In this document: positions 57,623 to 64,000 of the stretch, one piece after another | How positions within the stretch are numbered: position 1 is the first letter of the stretch | Layout of the letters: each line of letters starts with the position of its first letter | NCBI RefSeq assembly: GCF_000204055.1 | Contig: NW_006768796.1 | Span: 877,092 to 941,091, forward strand | DNA: 64,000 nucleotides | DNA from: Melampsora larici-populina 98AG31 | Lineage: Eukaryota > Basidiomycota > Pucciniomycetes > Pucciniales > Melampsoraceae | Direction: 5' to 3' | The notes under the pieces: generated by a model | What the model was told of the DNA's origin: nothing | The model's input: only the letters and a program-made list of their open reading frames with translations | Databases searched by the model: none | Translations under genes and position numbers: made by a program

Positions 57623-58903
57623 GGGGACCACGGGAACATGTGGGGAAGTTACTTCTGAAATTGGAATTGGACCGTTGTGGTCTATTTACGTGGTCTAATG
57701 CACTTTGGTGGTCGCACAGCCGGTGGGCGACACCTCTCTTCAACTCTACTTCCTTTGTTCAGTAGGTATGTTGAGTGGTATTGTGGGGTGGCTGAAGGAT
57801 AAGAAGATCTGAGAACTGAAATAAACCCATGAGTTTAGTTCTATTGATCAAAGGCCTTCAAAGGCTCTTAAAATATTATCCAACACCGGCAATGCAACAT
57901 CACCGGGACACATCAACGCCATATGAAGATGGATATCAGTTTGTTTCCTTTTGTCTTATCATGATGTTGGAACCTTTCATTCTCGCTCGTGACTAGCAGA
58001 ATGGTGGAAATTGCACTTCTTCTCATCGAGATGTCTTCCAAGTGGTACATAGTGATTTAAAGGTCCAATGCTCTACCTGTTTCCTGTATAAGACGCTGAG
58101 CCCTCGCATGAAGCCCATCAGTAGAGCTTCCAAGACAAAGTCCCTCTCGCATCCTGATTTCCAACAACGTACACTCATGATGAAACGCAGGGAGGTAGTT
58201 TCACATGAAGTAAACTTTCCCTGCACCTACCGTTCAACTTTCGGCCACCTTTGACGAAACAACCTCGGTTGTTCTTGCAGCTGAGGTATGCGTGGAAGTC
58301 TGTGCAAGCTAAATTAATCTACGGCTTCAGCGCAAAGCAAACTCGCCGGTTTATAAAGGGATAGCTTGCTTCCGCACCCATCAGTCAAGAAGCGCTTCGC
58401 AGCTTTCGGATCTGACTATTCCGATACTTGGCCTTGGCATCTCGACCTGCATTAATGTCATGTAGGCTCATGATGTGTGTATGCATGCGTATCTAAGTGT
58501 GGAGGCTCACTGCCTGATCGACTTCAATCCGGGTCATCTGGGTCATCTCTAACTATCACATCGTGTTAAAAGATTCAATATCGAACTAGAAACATATCTT
58601 GGTCATAGATTAACCATCCCGTTATTTGATTTTAGTCTCATCTTCAGAAAAACTCGCCAATAAGCTGTGAAAACAATTCTGAGATATATTTGAGTGAGTA
58701 TGGCAGTGCATTGCACATCGGATAGGTAGAGATGATGTTATCAAGTCATTCCGGATCTCCGGTGGACGTGATTCATCTTTCCAAGTATTTAAGCTGAGGT
58801 CTTGCTGAGGAATAACTTCATCCCGAACAATAATTTCAATCATTACTTCTACTCATCTGGGACCTGAAACTCTTACCGCCATACTGCTCCTCTGAGTGCC
58901 ATC
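57623..58903. other. Divergent promoter region between two secreted-protein genes
   Basis: No gene supported; it separates a minus-strand gene (left) from a plus-strand gene (right). Confidence 0.4.
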
Positions 58904-59744
58904 ATGAGATCCTTTGACCTTTTCTTGCTTGTCTTGGCCATCGGTATATATGTTTCCTCGCCTCTTCATCCTCTCTTCCCCCAATGATAGCTCCTTTTTC
59001 AATAACTTACAATCTTATTTTTCTGAGTGTCTCTCAATAGTCTTCGCCTCTAGCACTGGGAAGAGCATTCCCACTACCACAGCGACTTTGACGGATAAGC
59101 AAACTATACAAGCTGAATCTGGATTTAGCATCGAATCTGGGTATAGCGTCGAGATCACTCAAAGTTTTGAGGTTACTTTCTCTACTATAACCAACTACAA
59201 TGCTACTATTCAAACTGCCTGTCGACAAGGATCAGTTGCAAGTGTTTTAGGTGCTTTTAATGAAATACATACTGCTATGAATCGATTAAGCAAAAATTTC
59301 GTGATCTCCCTTGTTTTATCTCGTCAAGCTGCTGTAAGTTTCAGATGAATGATCAATTAGAAATGTCGACAAAAGTTTAATGTTTGGTTTTCTTTCCTTA
59401 GGTTTCTTGTGCTTCAAGATACACAGAACTTTTAATGCAATTTCAATTATTGATCCGAACAGTATCTGATTACCCAATGATGATCATGGCTTGTCAACGT
59501 AAATCTTTCATTTCCTTTCAAAAAGATTATCTTAATCAAAGAAATGAAATTGACATACTTTCATTCTCCTAATTTCCTTTATATAGCACTTATGTTAAGA
59601 TACTCAAGACAATTTCAAATGATGAATTCATATTTCTCTCGTTGTGGTATAAATATGAATTCTTTATTACAAAAGCAAGTTGGATTTGATGCTCGAATTT
59701 GGTTAAAGTTTGGTATAAGTTTTGAAGCTGGTTTAGGATTTTGA
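58904..59744 (+). CDS. Secreted helical protein, four exons, unknown family
   Basis: Exons 58904-58943, 59041-59333, 59402-59498 and 59587-59744 with consistent phases give 195 residues. The signal peptide MRSFDLFLLVLAIVFASS is split by the first intron. A Thr/Ser-rich stretch follows (IPTTTATLTDKQTIQ), then a predicted helical body with four cysteines (QTACRQGS, VSCASRYTE, MACQ, SRCGIN), ending FEAGLGF. No membrane segment after the signal. It is read as an extracellular protein of the pathogen or fungal surface; function unknown. Confidence 0.75.
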
Positions 59745-60516
59745 TCTATTTCATTTAAACTGAAAAAAAGAAGAGAAGATTGGAATGGAATTCGAAATCA
59801 AACCCATTTTTTTAGGGGATTCATTTATTTTGTAAACCTTGATCATTACTTTTGTTGCGATTGGAATGTTTATAACTTGTCTAACATGAAACATTTATTT
59901 GCCGTGATGCTTTATCACCTAAAGTGACCCGCGTTTAAAGTGTTGTCAAACTCATGAAAAAAAGATCAGTATGACCAATCCTCCCTACCCGCTAGGGAAA
60001 ATGTCAAAATGAACGATAACGAGTCCAAGAAGTTGAATATAGTCCAAAAGAAATTATATTTCAAAGCTTGATACCAGATCAACCTTTATCAATACAAGTA
60101 AAATTGAATAAAAACAAAACCCACAAAGTACATTTTACATTGTCCAAAACTAATGCTCTCAAAACAAATCCTTCACCCTACAAATCAATCAAAAGATACT
60201 TAATGGAATCACATCGCCAAGATCAACATTGTAGGGAACTCAATCAGAAAATAGAAATTCTAGTGAATGAATTTAAATTGAGCAAAAACCTAAAGTGAAG
60301 ACAATGAACTTGGTTAATCAAAGCCTGCATAATCTGATGTTATGTGACTGTGGAGAATGAGTCAACCCCAACAACAAGATCTAGAGAATAAAGTCCGTTT
60401 GATTGATGTCTAATCTTGATATGAGATCAACCGAAATGATTTGTTTGATCCAGGGAAGAATTTATTCCATTTGGATCACAGATCCTTGGTGGATACTTAC
60501 ATGTTGTTGTTAATGT
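59745..60516. other. Intergenic between convergent genes
   Basis: AT-rich. A 76-codon Lys-rich frame at 60068-60298 is not convincing. Confidence 0.45.
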
Positions 60517-61952
60517 TCATTGAGAAGCAACAAGACCACATGGAATAGGATTAGAAGATGAAGAATTTCTTTGAATGGAAATTGAGAGCATGCCTTTCAT
60601 TCTCTTATTTTCTTCTCTCAAAATCTTATTTTCATTTTGAACTTGATATAAAAAATCAACAGCTAATCAAAAGAAGAAATCATCAATTTATGGTTTTATT
60701 TATTTTTTCTTGAAAATGAATATCTACCATTCAAATGAAATGAAAAATTACCTCTAGATAAAGTTTCCCATTTTGATATTTTGGGATTCTTGTCACCAAT
60801 TAATCCATCAGAAGGGATAGCTAACCTAAGCTCATCAAATAATTCTTTCATCTCTTTTCTTCTTTTTCTTTCTGCAAGCTTATGACTAACTTTCAAGTCA
60901 GAAGATCTCTCGTTATTAACTTTACTTTGAGTTTGACTGTTCTCAAAGAGAGTTTGGTGTGGAGATTCGAATGGGATCGATGACCATGGTGTATCCGGAC
61001 AGCTACTTGTAGGTTGCGGGTGTACGCCAGTAGTGTACGGATTAAATTCTGTTGATGGTATGGCTGGTAGACTAGGTAAAGCCATGGCGAGAGGAATACC
61101 TAGATGAACTGGGGACTGATGGCTTTGCCAAGGAGTATTGGTGGTATGGGTAGTAGAAGTTGATGGTGGTGAAGGTGCAGCATGTGAATCTGTATCTGAA
61201 AAAGGATATAGTGATGAACCATCTGATGTCTTTCTGACTGGTGAGAAATTATGTTGAGGTAAACTTGAGTATTGGTGTTGGAATGGACTTGATGGAAATG
61301 TTGAAAGAGTTTTAGATTCAAGAACACTTAGGCTCGCATTCCTACGCCTATGTGATTCCATGAATTCTGGATAAGAGTTGAAGCGGTTCGAATGGGTCGA
61401 AGTAGAGCTCCACTCTGAACTTGAAGGCAGTTGTGTGTTCTGAAAATTAATCGAGGTAGGAGAAGTGACCAAACCTGATAGGTCTTGACGTTTCCGTTTA
61501 AAAGGAGTTGGGATTTCATTGGAATAAGTTTTGAGATTGTTATCATGGTTATCATCATCATCATCATAATCGTGAATACAAGCAGTACCAATATTATCAT
61601 TATTGGTGTTGGCATTAGTATTAGTGTTATTAGTATTATTATTAGTATTATCAACACTGGCATTGTGTTCCTGGTAAGGATGCCGGGGCGTCATTTCAAG
61701 AGCTAAAGACAAACTCCTCGAGAGCTTGTGATGTGGTACAGGCCGAACTGCGGTAATGAGTGGAGGTAGACCTAGGGTTGATTTATTAATTGGTCGTGAA
61801 TTAGAAGGAGTTGAAGGATACATTAAATCTATGGATGAGGTATCCAATGGAGTACGAGTAAGAAATCGATGAAGATGAGATTGAAAAGTTTTTGATAGGA
61901 TAGTTGAGATTCTGACAAATCCTTTTTGAATCATCAGCAGTTTATCATTCAT
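60517..61952 (-). CDS. bHLH transcription factor
   Basis: Minus strand, exon 1 61952-60752 and exon 2 60662-60517 (donor AGAG|GTAATT, acceptor GATTAG|CTG), 448 residues. A long disordered Ser/Thr/Pro/Asn region includes Asn/Thr repeats and an Asp run. The C-terminal bHLH follows: basic SHKLAERKRRKEMKELFDEL (His-x3-Glu-x-Arg-Arg-type E-box contacts), loop, and helix 2 ISKWETLSR|AVDFLYQVQ. Helix 2 runs into a short zipper-like helix. The intron splits helix 2. A nuclear regulator binding CANNTG sites. The E in the basic region and Arg at the following positions are intact; targets unknown. Confidence 0.9.
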
Positions 61953-62520
61953 TTTATCAGTCTATATCCTTTCACAATCATAGGAAAACCTCTTTCATCC
62001 GAGGATTGGTTGTGAATGTGATTGTACAGCGATTGTAGTGAAGTGTTGAGGATGATCGTCTAATTATCAATTTTGATACACTGTAAAGCGATTTGCGGGG
62101 GTCCAACGACGTCGACGGGCACGTAGACAAGCCTCGGGCATGTATCCCCGCCGGCGATCGAGAGTATGGTGACTATTTATCACTGAGGTTGCGTGAATAC
62201 GTCGATAGTAACATTGGGAAATGTAAAGAGATGAAGCGCACTCGTCTTAAGACTTCAGTTACGAGACTAGGGAAGTCATGCTTGTGCGCAACACTTGCAT
62301 CGTAAGCCTTTCGATAGCGATGAGACCAAATTTATTAACATCAGATTGATGATATGGCAATTGTGATGATGGCGATAAAATTAAAGCGAACTCGATCGAT
62401 GAAAACCGTCAAGATCGGATCAGTCGGCTAAATGATTTGTCTTTCTTCACTACACGACACATATCAGCACTTCACAAAATATGAAAAGGTGTCCCGCTTT
62501 AAAAAATTACGCATATTTTA
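61953..62520. other. Upstream region of the bHLH gene
   Basis: No gene supported. Confidence 0.45.
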
Positions 62521-62609
62521 CAGTCATTCAAGAAAAGCCTGCTCAATTTTGCCCGCAAAACTGGAGCGCTTGGCGGGAAAATTTGTTGCAAGCTTTTCTT
62601 AAATGACTG
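62521..62609. mobile_element. 89-bp foldback MITE with TA target
   Basis: Near-perfect palindrome: CAGTCATTCAAGAAAAGC at the left pairs with GCTTTTCTTAAATGACTG at the right. It is flanked by TA (62519-62520, 62610-62611). Inner arms TTTTGCCCGC / GGCGGGAAAA continue the hairpin. Very small member of a Tc1/mariner-type family. Confidence 0.85.
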
Positions 62610-62611
62610 TA

Positions 62612-63334
62612 CAGCTCGGGGCAAGTTGTGGTACATCGTAAAAATAAGTAAAAACCTTTGACTTGAAACTCCTTACTTTTTGCATGATTTACAACGCACA
62701 ATTTCTTTTGTAGACTTTCCAGGATAGACTGTGTTGATATGTCGAGTGCACAAGGGTTAGAAGTAGATATTATGAGCCAGGAAGACTTTTCAATTCTGCA
62801 TCAGAGAGTTCTTTTGACAATCAAGAGCCTTTGTCTAGTTGGCAGGACAAAAAATGCGGGAAATGATGAAGAAGCCTACTTAACGTCTAACTCATCAAAA
62901 AGGTAAACGACAAACTTAACTAAGTCCCTCTTGAGCAGGCTCCGGTGCTCAAGAGGGACTTGAGTTTGGGTGTCTGATTGGAGGCTCAAAACACGTTTCT
63001 TTAATTCATCAGATCCAAGTGTAAAACAACCTTATAAAAGCTTTCCTTCTGCTTCTTCTTCTTCACCTCCAAATTGAAATAATACATAAGTTTTAATCAT
63101 TCAAATGAAGCAAAAAAGAAAGAACGAAAAAAAAGATGATTTTTTTCCTTTTCTACAAACTGTAAAAGAAAAGACAGAAATTGACGAATAAGGTAATACG
63201 GAATAATAATAATAATAATAAAAAGGAAGGGCTGAAGTTAATTTTAACAAAACAAAAAAAGAAAGGAAGCCAAATAAAAAAGTCTTAAACAAGGTTGTTT
63301 TTTCAAGGAAATGTAAAATTCAAGGTTGGTTTGT
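62612..63334. other. Intergenic with a perfect hairpin
   Basis: Holds the 16-bp-stem hairpin at 62922-62961 and poly-A/AAT repeats (63203-63222). No gene. Confidence 0.5.
62922..62961. repeat. Perfect 16-bp inverted repeat, 8-nt loop
   Basis: AAGTCCCTCTTGAGCA pairs with TGCTCAAGAGGGACTT. Imperfect pairing extends outward (AAACT/AGTTT). Confidence 0.9.
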
Positions 63335-64000
63335 TTAATGATAACTTGGTAATGCGAAACCTATTCTAGAGTTTGCAAACTAGTTTTGGTTTTGTGTATA
63401 AAGAAAAAAAAAAGTCAGAAAAAACTCCCCAAAACAAACAAGATGCAAGAGAGAAGATTCAACAGAAAGATGACTTACGTCAAAAGTGGTGTAATAACTT
63501 TTCATGAAAGAGATCCCTAATCAAACCGCAATGATAAAAGAAATCAATTAATTACTTCAGACGAAAAAGATTCAATAGATTTTAAGTCTTACCAAGTATC
63601 CAATCACCACCTGTTTCACCACTAAAGACAGCTCCAACACAACGACTACTTCCAGGAGAAACCTTTCCCAACTACAAAGTTTCAAAGCAACAAAACCACA
63701 TCAACTTCAGAAACAAACAATTCGAACCACTTTAAATAAAACATCAAACTTACATTCATATCCAGATCATTAACCAAAAGTTCCAATCCATTCCCAAAAT
63801 CAAAAGTCATCCTAACAGATTGGCCACAAGGAAAAGTATAAAACCCATCCCCAGCCTTAGTCGAAGAATTAGGAATAGTATCCCAAAAAGCTTTAGCTTG
63901 ATCAGAAGGAGCCGCAATATAAGTCGTACCCGAATCAATAATAGCCGTAGTAGATGTGATAGGAACTTTAGTTTTAAGATTCTTTCCATTGTTACAGTAT
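63335..64000 (-). CDS. Pepsin-like aspartic protease, C-terminal part
   Basis: Minus strand exons 64000(edge)-63754, 63671-63593, 63516-63479 and 63379-63335. The second catalytic Asp lies in TAIIDSGTTYIAAP. Cys residues of the C-terminal lobe follow (TFPCGQSVRM, SSRCVGAVF). The conserved DWILGISFMKSYYTTFD precedes a final exon ending RIGFALPSYH. These are hallmarks of A1-family proteases (usually secreted or vacuolar). The first catalytic Asp and any signal peptide lie beyond the window. The four exons have matching phases. Confidence 0.88.

Noticed and set aside
60068..60298. 76-codon Lys-rich frame
   Set aside because: Composition typical of AT-rich intergenic DNA; no start or splice context.

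Overview
The window reads as nuclear DNA of a filamentous basidiomycete. A rust fungus (Pucciniales, Melampsora-like) is the best guess. The genes have many short GT-AG introns (14 exons in one transporter, 10 in PAN2). The DNA is AT-rich, small secreted cysteine-containing proteins are present, and the transposons carry CpG-decay stop codons of a kind described in Pucciniomycotina. The species is inference; no rRNA or tRNA gene was seen.

Layout. 1-375 holds the 3' exon of an unknown minus-strand gene. 2.7-12.1 kb is a decayed Copia polyprotein fused to a tyrosine-recombinase (YR) retrotransposon (element 1). The recombinase of element 1 is split by a 3.3 kb TIR transposon carrying pieces of two host genes. 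12.6-29.5 kb is one 1.73 kb duplicated segment ('X', copy 1) blown apart by two insertions: a 9.2 kb Ngaro-like YR retrotransposon (13273-22465), itself hit by an LTR-type insertion, and a 5.9 kb Tad1-like LINE (23446-29382). 29.5-45.3 kb is the host gene island: a Lys/Ala-rich small protein, PAN2 (mRNA deadenylation), a LINE relic, an MFS multidrug-type transporter and a small basic protein. 45.3-55.3 kb is a second transposon block: a MITE, X copy 2 (inverted, not interrupted), and a hAT element containing a Tc1/mariner-type element and a solo LTR. 57.3-64 kb holds two secreted-protein genes, a bHLH regulator, a tiny MITE and the 3' end of a secreted-type aspartic protease.

The parts explain one another. 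X copy 2 is the empty site for the Ngaro-like insertion and closely matches the LINE target, so both insertions can be dated and bounded from this window alone. X encodes a 77-residue signal-peptide, cysteine-rich protein. Copy 1 keeps the full cysteine tail but is split by the retrotransposon. Copy 2 is contiguous but has a TGA where the paralogous codon is CAA; both are one CpG transition from CGA. The same signature (CGA to TGA) accounts for nearly all in-frame stops in the older transposons, while the Ngaro-like element has three open frames.

Limits: exon models were built by hand from splice consensus and frame continuity. Family calls are from recognised motifs, not searches.
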